Shown: positions 23,905 through 33,007 of the stretch, piece by piece
Layout of the letters: every line of letters starts with the position of its first letter
How positions within the stretch are numbered: position 1 is the stretch's first letter
Assembly (NCBI GenBank): GCA_964412555.1
Contig: CAYPPG010000042.1
Span: 1 to 64,000 of the forward strand
Origin: CAYPPG01 sp964412555
Lineage (GTDB): Bacteria > Hinthialibacterota > Hinthialibacteria > Hinthialibacterales > Hinthialibacteraceae
Length of the DNA: 64,000 bases
Reading direction: 5' to 3'
Made by a program: the position numbers and the translations under genes
The notes under the pieces: model-generated
What the model saw: only the letters and a program-made list of their open reading frames with translations
Told to the model about the DNA's origin: nothing
Databases searched by the model: none

Positions 23905-24288
23905 TCCTTCCCGAAAATCGATCTGTAGACATAAATCATAAAAGAAATTCAAACCAAGCACTCCATCTATAGATGCAGTTCCAGGAAGATTGTGGCAAAA
24001 TGCTTCATGATCATATCGAGTAATCCCTAACGCTGTAATACTTTTGATCAGCAATCGTGGTACGTTTTCTATACCGCTGCCAGTGGTGATTTGAATTCGA
24101 TTCCTCGTTTGCATCAAATCATACCCGATCAGGGTGAATGCATCTTCGCTAATCATAGACATGCTTGCACCTGTATCGAGAGCCAATCGTAGTACAATAT
24201 CACCATGAGGGCCGACAATGAGTGTAGGGATAATGATTAGATTCGTATTAGGATCAAATTGGAAATTAGATAACAAAGTATTGGTCAT
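23887..24288 (-). CDS. Retropepsin-like aspartic protease
   Basis: About 133 residues. The single aspartic-protease motif LALDTGASMSMIS, the flap-like middle and the GVLGLNFFYDLCLQIDF end match retroviral-type (gag-asp) proteases found singly in bacteria; they act as dimers. The ATG at 24288 (MTNTLLSNFQFDP) is preferred because the longer frame upstream overlaps the preceding small gene. It begins inside the end of that gene (about 23-base overlap), and its stop lies in the end of hflC on the opposite strand. Substrate unknown; no signal peptide. Confidence 0.8.
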   Translation of the reverse strand: MTNTLLSNFQFDPNTNLIIIPTLIVGPHGDIVLRLALDTGASMSMISEDAFTLIGYDLMQTRNRIQITTGSGIENVPRLLIKSITALGITRYDHEAFCHNLPGTASIDGVLGLNFFYDLCLQIDFREGLITVS

Positions 24289-24493
24289 CGGAGAGTTTCC
24301 CCGTGTATAAGATTGCTGTGTGCTTTGGGTTAAATTCTTTCGCTTTTCGATAAACATCCTCTCGATTCTTACTATGCCATAACAGCTTTCCACTTTTTAC
24401 TTCCTGCATATCGGTCGTAATAGGATCTTCCAACAATACCCATTCCGAGTTGAAAGTATCGTTTATTTCTTCAATGGTCATTCGCTTATCCAT
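24266..24493 (-). CDS. Small conserved protein of unknown function upstream of the retropepsin gene
   Basis: About 75 residues starting MDKRMTIEEINDTFNSEWVL, with GAGGTG eight bases before the ATG. The body has a helical SGKLLWHSKNREDVYRKAKE segment followed by a beta-like end (HTAILYTGKLSDDQYFVI). This arrangement of a roughly 75-residue 'SEWVL' protein overlapping a retropepsin gene is familiar from other genomes, but no function is known to me. A shared transcript is likely. Confidence 0.7.
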   Translation of the reverse strand: MDKRMTIEEINDTFNSEWVLLEDPITTDMQEVKSGKLLWHSKNREDVYRKAKEFNPKHTAILYTGKLSDDQYFVI

Positions 24494-24642
24494 TAATCTA
24501 CACCTCACCAAGTATTCTTTATTCTCAATCGGCACTTTAGAATTATAATTGTGAAGTACATCCCCGTAAATCATATGTGTGGAATTTTCAAAACAATAGC
24601 GCTATGGTATTCTACATTGATATTCATGATACGGAGGAGAAT

Positions 24643-25599
24643 ATGTTGATTGTAAAGCGAATTCCTATCATTCATAAATTCATGCGAAATAAAATCACTC
24701 CCCTTTGTGTTCTAATCGGTTTATTGTTGACATTCGTTCATTTTATTGAGGCCGGTGATTTTCAACGCGAACCGAGAGAACAAATCAAAATTTTATTCAA
24801 TGGACGGGAAACGGCGATCTATCATGCCGGGGAAGCATTGGATAAATCCTATATTCACCCTTTGATGACACCCGACCGGCAATGTGTTACCTACGATTCA
24901 CCTGCCGATCACCTTCATCATCGCGCTCTCTGTGTCGGGTGGCCGGATATATCGAATTGCGATTTTTGGGCGGAAATTAATTCTCCCAAAGGGAAACGGG
25001 GAAAAGCGCTTCCGACAAATATCAAGGAAAAGGAATTATCCGACGGCTCGATCCGGATCATCGAGAACAATGAATGGCGTAAAGAAGGCGGTACACTCTT
25101 GCTTCGTGGAATCCATACCTGGACATTTCTTCCTCCGGAAGAAAATCTTCAGCTTGTCGATGTGGATTTGAAATTGACCGCGGCAGCGGAGGAAGTGATT
25201 TTCGGTACCGATCCGGATAAACCGCGTGAATATCATGGTTTGACCTTGCGCATCGGTCCGTTCGCGGAACCGCATTATTTCAACTCCGAGGGGATTGAAG
25301 GCGGACAGAATTGCAAAGGTGTTCCGGCGAAATGGTGCGCTATGTCCGGTTTGCAGCACGGACGTCCCGTTACGGTTGCGATTCTCGATTCTCCCGAAAA
25401 CGATCGTCATCCCACTCGGTATTATATTCAAGATCGAGGAATGCAATTTATTTCCAGCTCTCCGAATTTTGGGAAACCGAAAATTCTGAAAAAAGGAGAA
25501 ACCTGGCATGTGCAGTATCGTGTGGTTGCTGCCGGCGCTCCGCCGGAAGGGAAGGAATGGGATTTGGATCAATTATGGGAAGACTATTCGAAAAAGTAA
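24643..25599 (+). CDS. Secreted PmoA-family (DUF6807-like) protein
   Basis: About 318 residues with a signal peptide (ITPLCVLIGLLLTFVHFIEA). The body shows the DUF6807/'PmoA family' pattern: YIHPLMTPDRQCVTYDSPAD, HLHHRALCVGW and the late LDSPENDRHPTRYYIQ block. Despite the name, the family is not the particulate methane monooxygenase subunit; it is probably a carbohydrate-related all-beta protein. GGAGGAG before the ATG at 24643 decides the start over an earlier in-frame ATG. The helicase gene begins six bases after its stop. Confidence 0.82.
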   Translation: MLIVKRIPIIHKFMRNKITPLCVLIGLLLTFVHFIEAGDFQREPREQIKILFNGRETAIYHAGEALDKSYIHPLMTPDRQCVTYDSPADHLHHRALCVGWPDISNCDFWAEINSPKGKRGKALPTNIKEKELSDGSIRIIENNEWRKEGGTLLLRGIHTWTFLPPEENLQLVDVDLKLTAAAEEVIFGTDPDKPREYHGLTLRIGPFAEPHYFNSEGIEGGQNCKGVPAKWCAMSGLQHGRPVTVAILDSPENDRHPTRYYIQDRGMQFISSSPNFGKPKILKKGETWHVQYRVVAAGAPPEGKEWDLDQLWEDYSKK

Positions 25600-25605
25600 T
25601 CATCC

Positions 25606-28152
25606 ATGGAAATCGAATTCCTACGGCATTATGGTTTTAAACCGGAACAGATTCGCATTCTCAAATCAGCGTACGGTCCGGAACTTTTACCGTTGCAAGA
25701 ACGGGCGATACGCGAAGGGAATCTGTTCGAGAACGAAAGCCTCGTGATTCGCTCTCCGACGTCATCCGGGAAAACGTTCCTGGCCGAAGTCCTTTTTCTT
25801 CATCAAACTCTGCAAGGGAAAAGCGCCGTGCTCTTGGTTCCAACCAAAGCGCTGGCCAATCAACGCTATCGGCAATGGAAAGACCGGTACGCAAAACTCG
25901 GATTTCGCATTCTGCTATCCACGCGTGATCATCCTTTTGAGGATGAACAGATTCTCCAAGGCCGATTTCATTTGGCGGTCATGATTTATGAGAAAATGCG
26001 TGCTTTGCTGGCTCGCGGCGATGCGTTTCTTGCTTCCCTCGGCGCTTGTATTGTCGATGAACTCCATTATATCTATCATCCCGACCGAGGCCCGGATTTG
26101 GAAATTCTACTGACACGTTTGCGGGAAGAAACGACTTTGCAACTCCTTGGTTTATCGACCACAGTCGCAGATGAAACGGTTGTGCAGTGGTTGAATGCAC
26201 GCCTTCTTGTCGAGGATCGCCGGCCGGTCGAATTGAAACAGGGAGTATTATGCCATGAGCAGTTCGTTTACCGGGAATTCAATTCAGGGATTGAAGGAGT
26301 GGAACGGCTTCCCTTATCTCCGCTGGAAGACGAAGGAGAAGCGATGCTCGAAGCCGCGCGTCACTTTGCGAGCCATGGAGAAACGACTCTACTGTTTTGG
26401 CCCTCCCGCGATCTCTGTTATACGGCGGCTCGAAAATTGGCGGAACAGTACGAACCCGAATCCAAAAGGCTCTTACGTTCGATTGAGCAATTGGATCCAA
26501 CAACGGTTCGGGATTTTCTAACCACTCTCATTCCTAGACGGATTGCCGTGCATACCAGCGATTTGAGCGTTCAAGAGCGTGCATTGGTGGAACGATTGGT
26601 CGAAGAAGGCGAAATTGTTTTGATTTGTGCCACTCCTACTCTCGCAGAAGGAATCAATTTTCCCGTCACCAATGTTTTGACCACTCATCGTATTTATGCG
26701 ACACAGATCGACGGAGATCAAAAACGCACTTCCTCTGCACCGATTCCCATGCACCAAGATCAAATGCTCAATATGATCGGTCGGGCAGGCCGTTTGGGAT
26801 TTTGCCAGGCGGGTTGTGGGATTATCGTGACCACATCGCCCGCGGATATCGACGGATTGATGAAACGATATTTATTCTCACCATCAACATCTCGTTCCGG
26901 TGTTTTGGCCAAGATGAAAATTTCAGAGATTATCCTGAAATCGCTGATTCGTTGGAATGGAATGACACCCGTATCGATTCTGGATTTCCTTGAGCGAACA
27001 CTTGCCGGTCGAACGAAACAATTTTCCGAACCACTTGATCAGTTTATCGATATCAGCCTGGCGACGTTGCTGAAGGAAAAACTAATTGTCAAGGAAGACG
27101 AACGCTATTATCCGACTCCTCTTGGTTCTCTTGTCGCGAAAAATGGTCTTTCTTCGATTTCGGCGAAACGCTTGGAGCAGTATCTTGTTTCATATCCACA
27201 AACGGAATGTCTTGAACTCGATTTTTTCGTCTTGGTCTGTTTGCTCCCCGAGATGGAACAAATTTATATATCCGTTCCGCGAAGGGAAACCATGGATCAT
27301 CGCTGGTGTCGTCTTTTGCTGCAAAAAATAGAAGAAGACGGATATCCCCCAGAGACCATGACACGAGAACTTGTGTCTCAAATTGAACACCTTCGGTCCG
27401 TTCATCATACCGCTTTCAAAAAAGCCCTGTTGTTGTCTGACTGGATTCACGACTCGGATATTCTTGCTCTCGAAAAAAAATATGGCGTTTACGCAGGCTT
27501 GATTATCCGTCTTGCCGAAGAAGCCTCCTGGCTTCTTGGATGTTTGGCGGAAATCGCGGCAGCTCATGCTCTCGAGGAAGAGTCTCTTCGCCGTATGTTT
27601 GTGTTACGGGAACGTACTCTATATGGTTTGTCTCAGGAAGCAGTAGCCTGGGCAAGTTTTCTTAAGCGTCAGATTCTTTCCCGTTCGGCAGTTTTGAAAC
27701 TGATTCGATTAGGCTATACCACCCCTACTCTCGTTAAAGCCGAAGACCGTGAGTTCCTCAATTCGGTCGTTCCTTCGGAACGCATCGATGCTATCTTGAA
27801 AGAATCCTCTTCTCCTTCTAATGAAGATCGAATTTCGTATGATTTTGTCATTGAGCTACAGCATGGACGCCCCGATCAGATGATCGTCAATGGGGAGACG
27901 ATCGATCTCACGACTCTGCAGTCGAATTTAATTCGAACATTGCGCAAAACACCGGGAATCTGTGTAGACTATGAAACACTATTGAGCGAAATGTGGGAAA
28001 AAAGCGTAGGAGATAAAAAACAACTTTCCAAACAAAAAAATCTTATCAAAAAGAAAATGGAAAAATCGCTGGGAAAATTACCCTGTGAGTTGATCGAAAC
28101 GATCCCGGGTCACGGATTGGTTTTGAACGCGAAAGTTATTCAAAAACAATAG
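25606..28152 (+). CDS. Ski2-like DEAD/DEAH-box helicase with C-terminal winged helix
   Basis: Protein of 848 residues. Motor core: Walker A PTSSGKT (51-57), Walker B DELH (about 151), motif III STT, and motifs V-VI ATPTLAEGINFP and MLNMIGRAGRLGF, all typical of Ski2/Hel308-type superfamily 2 helicases. A long helical region follows (about 430-740). The last hundred residues (LQHGRPDQMIVNGETIDLTT, then IPGHGLVLNAK) resemble an OmpR/PhoB-type winged-helix DNA-binding domain, an unusual addition. Role in DNA repair, RNA processing or defence cannot be decided. It sits six bases downstream of a secreted-protein gene and ends base-to-base against the next, convergent gene. Confidence 0.88.
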   Translation: MEIEFLRHYGFKPEQIRILKSAYGPELLPLQERAIREGNLFENESLVIRSPTSSGKTFLAEVLFLHQTLQGKSAVLLVPTKALANQRYRQWKDRYAKLGFRILLSTRDHPFEDEQILQGRFHLAVMIYEKMRALLARGDAFLASLGACIVDELHYIYHPDRGPDLEILLTRLREETTLQLLGLSTTVADETVVQWLNARLLVEDRRPVELKQGVLCHEQFVYREFNSGIEGVERLPLSPLEDEGEAMLEAARHFASHGETTLLFWPSRDLCYTAARKLAEQYEPESKRLLRSIEQLDPTTVRDFLTTLIPRRIAVHTSDLSVQERALVERLVEEGEIVLICATPTLAEGINFPVTNVLTTHRIYATQIDGDQKRTSSAPIPMHQDQMLNMIGRAGRLGFCQAGCGIIVTTSPADIDGLMKRYLFSPSTSRSGVLAKMKISEIILKSLIRWNGMTPVSILDFLERTLAGRTKQFSEPLDQFIDISLATLLKEKLIVKEDERYYPTPLGSLVAKNGLSSISAKRLEQYLVSYPQTECLELDFFVLVCLLPEMEQIYISVPRRETMDHRWCRLLLQKIEEDGYPPETMTRELVSQIEHLRSVHHTAFKKALLLSDWIHDSDILALEKKYGVYAGLIIRLAEEASWLLGCLAEIAAAHALEEESLRRMFVLRERTLYGLSQEAVAWASFLKRQILSRSAVLKLIRLGYTTPTLVKAEDREFLNSVVPSERIDAILKESSSPSNEDRISYDFVIELQHGRPDQMIVNGETIDLTTLQSNLIRTLRKTPGICVDYETLLSEMWEKSVGDKKQLSKQKNLIKKKMEKSLGKLPCELIETIPGHGLVLNAKVIQKQ

Positions 28153-28572
28153 TCATTGTTTTCGTTTAAAATGCATTCCTCTACTCTCGTCTTTTGTTAA
28201 TTCTGCGTCAGGTTCAGCAGTTTTCTTCTCTGTCGGTTTTTTGTTCATCAGCCGTTTCAATTGACAGGTCTTACAAATGTTGCCGGCGTCGCTGGGTTTC
28301 ATTTTGCGGCCGCACTCAGAACACTTTTTTGCCCCCATCTCACTTTCCGGTGTAACCAAAGTGATTCGCTTTTCATTGACCCACTTTTCCAGCATCCATT
28401 GTTCGATCTCCAGTTCTTCGATGAGTTCGAAGATTTGCGCATTCCGATGATCCCGAAGATAATCTTGTGTTTGTCGTAACAGCTCTTCTTCTTCATCATG
28501 ACACTTCGGACAGATATCTCGATGAAGTTTGTTAAATAATCGCCCACACCTTGAACAATTTGCAAGTGCCAC
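28153..28572 (-). CDS. Zinc-ribbon protein resembling the YvyF/TIGR03826 family
   Basis: 139 residues with two zinc-binding knuckle pairs: CSRCGRLF...CPKCHDEEEELL at the N-terminus and CSECGRKM...CKTCQLKRL near 95-115. Between them is a MerR-like helix-turn-helix segment (IEQWMLEKWVNEKRITLV). The layout matches flagellar-operon protein YvyF/TIGR03826 of Firmicutes, but no flagellar genes are present, so a general regulatory role is more likely. The C-terminus is Lys/Glu-rich. The gene ends exactly where the convergent helicase gene ends. Confidence 0.7.
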   Translation of the reverse strand: MALANCSRCGRLFNKLHRDICPKCHDEEEELLRQTQDYLRDHRNAQIFELIEELEIEQWMLEKWVNEKRITLVTPESEMGAKKCSECGRKMKPSDAGNICKTCQLKRLMNKKPTEKKTAEPDAELTKDESRGMHFKRKQ

Positions 28573-28743
28573 TTTGTATTCTCTCCCTTAAAAAATCTAT
28601 GGGAATAAATTTACTCGTATCTTTCAACTTATTCCCATGCCTCCACCTTGAAAGTTCTTTTGTCACTCGATTTTTTCCTCAAATGAGCATAACCATTTCA
28701 ATACGAAGCATCCGGAATATTATTTTTGTATTAACAATTTTAC

Positions 28744-29196
28744 TTAATGCCACGTTCCATTTCCCTGTTCTCGTACCGGTTCATTCTCGTACGCCGTTTC
28801 GTCGAAAGGAATTTCATGAGCGTCTCCCCATAGCTGATCAAGAGCATAGAATTCACGTGCCTTAGGGGAGAATATATGAATAATAATATCGTGATAATCC
28901 AATAAAATCCACGTTTTGCTTTCTCGTCCCTCTGCACGGCCGATTGAGATCCCGCATTTCGACATTCTCTCCCGCACACGGTCCGCCAATGCCTTCATAT
29001 GAACATGCGTATCGCCTGTAACTACCACGAAGTAATCAGCAAAAGACGATACTTCGGACAATTTCAGAAGAGTGATATCTTTCCCTTTCACTTCGGAAAG
29101 TACGGAAGCCGCTTCTTGAGCTAACGCTCTGGCATCTTTCACCTGTACCGTGTTTTTTTTCAAGTCCACCTTCTTTTTTTTCACGAGTACTGACAC
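28744..29196 (-). CDS. rsfS: Ribosomal silencing factor RsfS
   Basis: 150 residues, Iojap/RsfS family: DITLLKLSEVSSFADYFVVV, TGDTHVHMKALADRVRERM and the characteristic WILLDYHDIIIHIFSPKARE. RsfS binds ribosomal protein uL14 and blocks subunit joining when nutrients are scarce. The N-terminus is Lys-rich (VLVKKKKVDLKK), slightly longer than usual. It is often beside nadD, but here nadD is not adjacent. Confidence 0.93.
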   Translation of the reverse strand: MSVLVKKKKVDLKKNTVQVKDARALAQEAASVLSEVKGKDITLLKLSEVSSFADYFVVVTGDTHVHMKALADRVRERMSKCGISIGRAEGRESKTWILLDYHDIIIHIFSPKAREFYALDQLWGDAHEIPFDETAYENEPVREQGNGTWH

Positions 29197-29304
29197 GACA
29201 ATTCAATGCGTCGCTGTCATACTTTTTGTGACGTGGTTTTTCATCCTGCAGCGAAAGATATTGCTCGCTTAGAATGTAACAGGATTCCACGGCAAAAACT
29301 GGAA

Positions 29305-29376
29305 ATTGTAGTGCGGACATCCTGTCTGCTTAATTAAAAAATTGTAGTGCGGACATCCTGTCTGCATAATTAAAAA
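29305..29376. repeat. Tandem 36-bp duplication
   Basis: Two abutting copies (29305-29340 and 29341-29376) starting ATTGTAGTGCGGACATCC, each including TGTCTGC and ending TTAAAAA, with a single substitution between them. The motif 'gcggacatcctgtctgc' is itself palindromic. It lies in the 299-base gap between rsfS and the ABC-operon protein, with nothing else recognisable there. Confidence 0.85.
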
Positions 29377-29495
29377 GTAAGTTGGAGACTACAACCACAA
29401 TTAAATTAATTATAGCGAATTAAAAGAATTGTTCAACGAGGCAAATACTGATAAGATTTCATTATTGAAATAGTAAGAAAGGTTAAACATTCACT

Positions 29496-31073
29496 TCAAT
29501 ATTTCGGATTTTTTGCTTCAACTTTACCGGTTTCCTGATTGAGATAAAATTCTCCCCCTAAAGGATCATCTGGAATTTCCTCCATTCCAAACCAGGATTC
29601 TTTGGTCAAATCTTCTAATTTCGCCGGTAATTCCCCTTTTTCTTCCTTGTATTTGTTGATCCCTTGTTGGAGTTGATCAAGAATCCCTTTTTGTTCGAGT
29701 TTCAATCGAACACGTGAGGTGATGTACCAATCTTGTTCGCCTTCTTCGTTTGTGTATTTGATCAGAAGATGGGGTTCTTGCCGATCCCAAGTGGTTAACA
29801 GTTCCCATATATTTCCGTTTGGCATCAAAACAGGGGCGACCTCTTCGGCAAATCCGGATTCTTCAGTTTGCCTTTGTGCAAGGACTCGCTGCAAGTATCC
29901 TTCTTTTACCAATTCAAACATCCTTGCAGAAGGCAACTCTCCTTTTTCTTCTAAATACAATTCTGTCGCTTCTTGTAAAATTTCGATGCACTTATTTGTG
30001 TAAATGTCAAATAGCTTGTCCAGTGCCAGATCGGCACTCACTTGATCGCCTTTTTTTACAGCTTCTTGATAATACCGTAAATATTGATCGAAGGAAGCCT
30101 TGAACCGGCCGGCTGCACGATCCATTTCATAAGCCATGCGTTCCACATAGGGAGGAGCCGCTTCATTACGGGGGCCGAAAATTCGTATTTCCGCTATCGA
30201 GAATTGTGATTCATCCGTTCTGGTTTCGAATTGATCGAATTTGAGATAACGAGCTTCGATCGCAGGTGAAAAATCATGAAAATAGGTTCCTGAGTTCGTG
30301 GCCGATTCAATCACTTCAAATGAAGAAGGAGATTCGTTTGTGGTAGAACTCAGGCGGTATCGTTCTTGTTGGGTGGTATTATGAATAACAGTTATTCGTC
30401 CGATTTCACGCGTGGAACCGAGATCCAGGACAAACGAACCATTCTCGAGTTGAAATTGTGTTTGTGAATAAGGATCGCCGTCTATGATCCATCCCGTCGA
30501 TTCTCCTTCCGGAACACCGCTCGCCTCAGAGATCTCTATATTCGTAAATTTCTTTCCATATACTGCTTGCAGGAATAAATCCTTCGCCACATCATAATCT
30601 TTTAGTTGATAAAACGCGATAAATCCCGCGTCGAAGGGGAGACGCCATGCCTCCGGATACTCTTGCATCGGATTGTTATCGGCTCCTTTTAGGAGGAAAT
30701 CTATAGCGAGCTCGTTGTCGTGTATGGATTCGTTGATTACGAATCCACCGAATTTGTAGGCGGCTAAAAAGTGAGGATCGAGGCCGACCAAGTTCTCCAA
30801 AAGGTTGATCATTCCAGTCCGTTTTTCTTGCCGGTTCAAGGTGCTGAAATTACCGCCGAAATATTGAATCGCACGAATCCAATACAAATCCGCGATAAGT
30901 CCATCGAAGCCCATTGCCGCGATTTTTGTCACTTCCGGACGGTCGGAGAGCATCAAGATTTTCTCTTCCTCACGGTAATCCGCCCGGGCTTTCATGATTT
31001 TATTCTGTGCCCATCCGAAAAGGGAGCAAACAATAATAAAGGATAGAAAGGCTGTAAGCGTACTCTTTCTCAT
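29496..31073 (-). CDS. Membrane-anchored TPR-like protein with inserted discoidin domain
   Basis: Protein of 525 residues. N-terminal membrane anchor (LTAFLSFIIVCSLFGWA), then a helical-repeat part typical of a TPR-like family (FDGLIADLYWIRAIQYFGGN, PHFLAAYKFGGF). Residues about 175-290 form an F5/8 type C (discoidin-like) beta-sandwich with TGWIIDGDPYSQTQFQLENG and ARYLKFDQFETRTDESQFSI, followed by a second helical region. The start overlaps the stop of the ABC permease gene (ATGA), so it is the third gene of an operon with an ABC-2 transporter. It may be an extracytoplasmic partner of that transporter. Confidence 0.75.
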   Translation of the reverse strand: MRKSTLTAFLSFIIVCSLFGWAQNKIMKARADYREEEKILMLSDRPEVTKIAAMGFDGLIADLYWIRAIQYFGGNFSTLNRQEKRTGMINLLENLVGLDPHFLAAYKFGGFVINESIHDNELAIDFLLKGADNNPMQEYPEAWRLPFDAGFIAFYQLKDYDVAKDLFLQAVYGKKFTNIEISEASGVPEGESTGWIIDGDPYSQTQFQLENGSFVLDLGSTREIGRITVIHNTTQQERYRLSSTTNESPSSFEVIESATNSGTYFHDFSPAIEARYLKFDQFETRTDESQFSIAEIRIFGPRNEAAPPYVERMAYEMDRAAGRFKASFDQYLRYYQEAVKKGDQVSADLALDKLFDIYTNKCIEILQEATELYLEEKGELPSARMFELVKEGYLQRVLAQRQTEESGFAEEVAPVLMPNGNIWELLTTWDRQEPHLLIKYTNEEGEQDWYITSRVRLKLEQKGILDQLQQGINKYKEEKGELPAKLEDLTKESWFGMEEIPDDPLGGEFYLNQETGKVEAKNPKY

Positions 31074-31855
31074 TTGAAATCCCGCCGATTGAATGAAAAG
31101 GTTGTGATGTACAAGAGTATCGCGGTGTATAAAATCGCAGCAAAGGGGTAAAGAAGCGTTACATATCCGATACTGCCGATATCTTCATGATAGACGACCT
31201 GGTTTTTGATGTTATAGATTTCCAGATTCGGTAAGATGAAATAGAGAAATTTCAACAGAGTTGCCACACTGGCTGCTCCTTCTTCTGCCAGCCGCTTGGC
31301 CCATTCGATCAAATCTTCTGACATATGCCCGATGATGTAACACATGAAAGTCAACACCGCTGATAAAACCGGTGTCGAAAATGAAGAAAACAACACCGCC
31401 AGCGCTGTGATAATCATCATTTCAAAGAGAAACAAGAAAATGGCAAAAATCAGCGAAACTGTAATATAACTGTTCGGCCAAAATGAGATTAGAAGACAAA
31501 GCAAAAATCCCATGACCAAGACATTCACGACCACCGTCATGAACAGGCCGAGAAACTTGCCGATGATGAAACTGGTTCGTGATACTCCGGAGGCGATAAT
31601 CGTATAAATCGTTCGTCTTTCCAGCTCTTCGTACACCAAGTTGACACCTACGAAAGCCGCTAGGAGCAATCCGAATACATTGATGGCGGAAAGTCCGACA
31701 TGTTTGATGATTCGATCGTCTTCTCCCAACGCCAACGAAGCCAAAACGAGCGAAAAAGCGAGTAATAACAAGGCGAACACCAAAATAATATAAAACACCT
31801 TGTTCCTGACGGATTCTTTATAGGTATTGAACGCTATGGTGAGGATATGATTCAC
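31070..31855 (-). CDS. ABC-2 type transporter permease
   Basis: Protein of 261 residues with about six membrane segments, for example VFYIILVFALLLLAFSLVLA, INVFGLLLAAFVGVN and ITALAVLFSSFSTPV. The YEELERRTIYTIIASGVSRT stretch is typical of NatB/GldF-like ABC-2 permeases. It starts with GTG overlapping the stop of the ATPase gene (GTGA), and its own stop overlaps the next gene's start, showing a tightly coupled three-gene unit. Substrate unknown. Confidence 0.88.
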   Translation of the reverse strand: MNHILTIAFNTYKESVRNKVFYIILVFALLLLAFSLVLASLALGEDDRIIKHVGLSAINVFGLLLAAFVGVNLVYEELERRTIYTIIASGVSRTSFIIGKFLGLFMTVVVNVLVMGFLLCLLISFWPNSYITVSLIFAIFLFLFEMMIITALAVLFSSFSTPVLSAVLTFMCYIIGHMSEDLIEWAKRLAEEGAASVATLLKFLYFILPNLEIYNIKNQVVYHEDIGSIGYVTLLYPFAAILYTAILLYITTFSFNRRDFK

Positions 31856-32775
31856 TTTGTACCCACCTCCCGGACGAAGTAGTCTTCCAATGTGCCGCGG
31901 TCGGGCCGTAATTCTTGTATATTCGCCCCGGCTGTGATCGCTTCCGCCGCCATCTTTTGTGCTTTTTCACGATCAGATATGGTTAAATGGAGAATTCCGC
32001 CGATGTCCTCATACCTGCCGGCTTCTTGCTTCATCCGATCCGCCATCTCCGGTGGAACGTTATCCATCGATAAAATGAAATTGGATTCTCCGGATGCCAT
32101 CATATCGCTGACCGTCCCCAGTTTTACCATTTCGCCTTTGTTCAAGATAGCGACACGATCGCAGAGCATCTCGATGTCGGCCAAAATGTGGGAACAGAAG
32201 AAAATTGTTTTCTTTTCTTCCTTGAGACTGGCGATTAGATCCCGAATTTCCCGCCGGCCGATCGGATCGAGACCGGACATCGGTTCATCCAACAACAGCA
32301 AGAGAGGATCGGTGATCAGCGCCTGCGCCAATCCGACTCGGGTGACCATTCCCTTCGAATATTCGGAAAGCCGTGCTTTGGCTGCGTATCCGAGGCCAAC
32401 AACATCCAGCAGCCGGTCCGCTTTCTTTTTTGCGTCTTCTTTTGGTAAATTCGCTAATTGGGCATAGAAGCGCAGAAATTCCCGTCCCGTCAAAAACCGG
32501 TAAAAATATGGATTTTCCGGCATGTAGCCGATTTTGTGATGCTGAACCGCTTCACCCAGTTTTTGATCCAAAATCCACGCCGTTCCATACGTCGGGAAAA
32601 TGATTCGAAGCAGAATCTTGATGGTGGTGGTCTTGCCGGCTCCATTCGGCCCCAAAAAACCGAATATTTCACCCTCGTCCACTTCCAAATTCAAGTTGTT
32701 GAGGGCACGGAACTTCTTGCCGGTAAAGCCTGTAACGTAATCTTTTGTCAAATTTTCGATGCGAAGGATAGCCAT
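31852..32775 (-). CDS. ABC transporter ATP-binding protein
   Basis: Protein of 307 residues. Walker A GPNGAGKTTT, Q-loop YMPENPYFYRFLTGREF, signature LSEYSKGMVTRVGLAQAL (a variant of LSGGQ found in this subfamily), Walker B LLLLLDEPMSGLDP and the H-switch CSHIL are all present, so the ATPase should be active. A C-terminal accessory domain follows (about 220-307). It forms a complex with the ABC-2 permease encoded just downstream. The start is preceded by GGGAG. Subfamily resembles drug- or gliding-type exporters (NatA, GldA). Confidence 0.93.
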   Translation of the reverse strand: MAILRIENLTKDYVTGFTGKKFRALNNLNLEVDEGEIFGFLGPNGAGKTTTIKILLRIIFPTYGTAWILDQKLGEAVQHHKIGYMPENPYFYRFLTGREFLRFYAQLANLPKEDAKKKADRLLDVVGLGYAAKARLSEYSKGMVTRVGLAQALITDPLLLLLDEPMSGLDPIGRREIRDLIASLKEEKKTIFFCSHILADIEMLCDRVAILNKGEMVKLGTVSDMMASGESNFILSMDNVPPEMADRMKQEAGRYEDIGGILHLTISDREKAQKMAAEAITAGANIQELRPDRGTLEDYFVREVGTK

Positions 32776-33007
32776 TTGCTATCTCCCTCGTTGGAATGTA
32801 TTGCGATTTTATTATAAACTGTTCAAAGAAAGATTTTAGTGATAGATGCTTTTCCCTGTCAAGAAGGTAACACCATAGATTACAATTTATTACAGGAAAC
32901 TCATCCGGAAAAAGGTAGATAAGTTTTCCTGATCTTCTCCTGATTTTTTGATTCTGGGGATTGTCATGCTTTTTTCACTGCAAATTTATATGAACTATGA
33001 ACCGTTT

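Noticed and set aside
24643..25599. Methane monooxygenase subunit because of the 'PmoA' family name
   Set aside because: The sequence is a soluble secreted all-beta protein, not a multi-span membrane monooxygenase subunit; the name is a historical label.
28153..28572. Flagellar gene from similarity to YvyF
   Set aside because: No flagellar genes occur in the window; only the zinc-ribbon and helix-turn-helix layout is shared.
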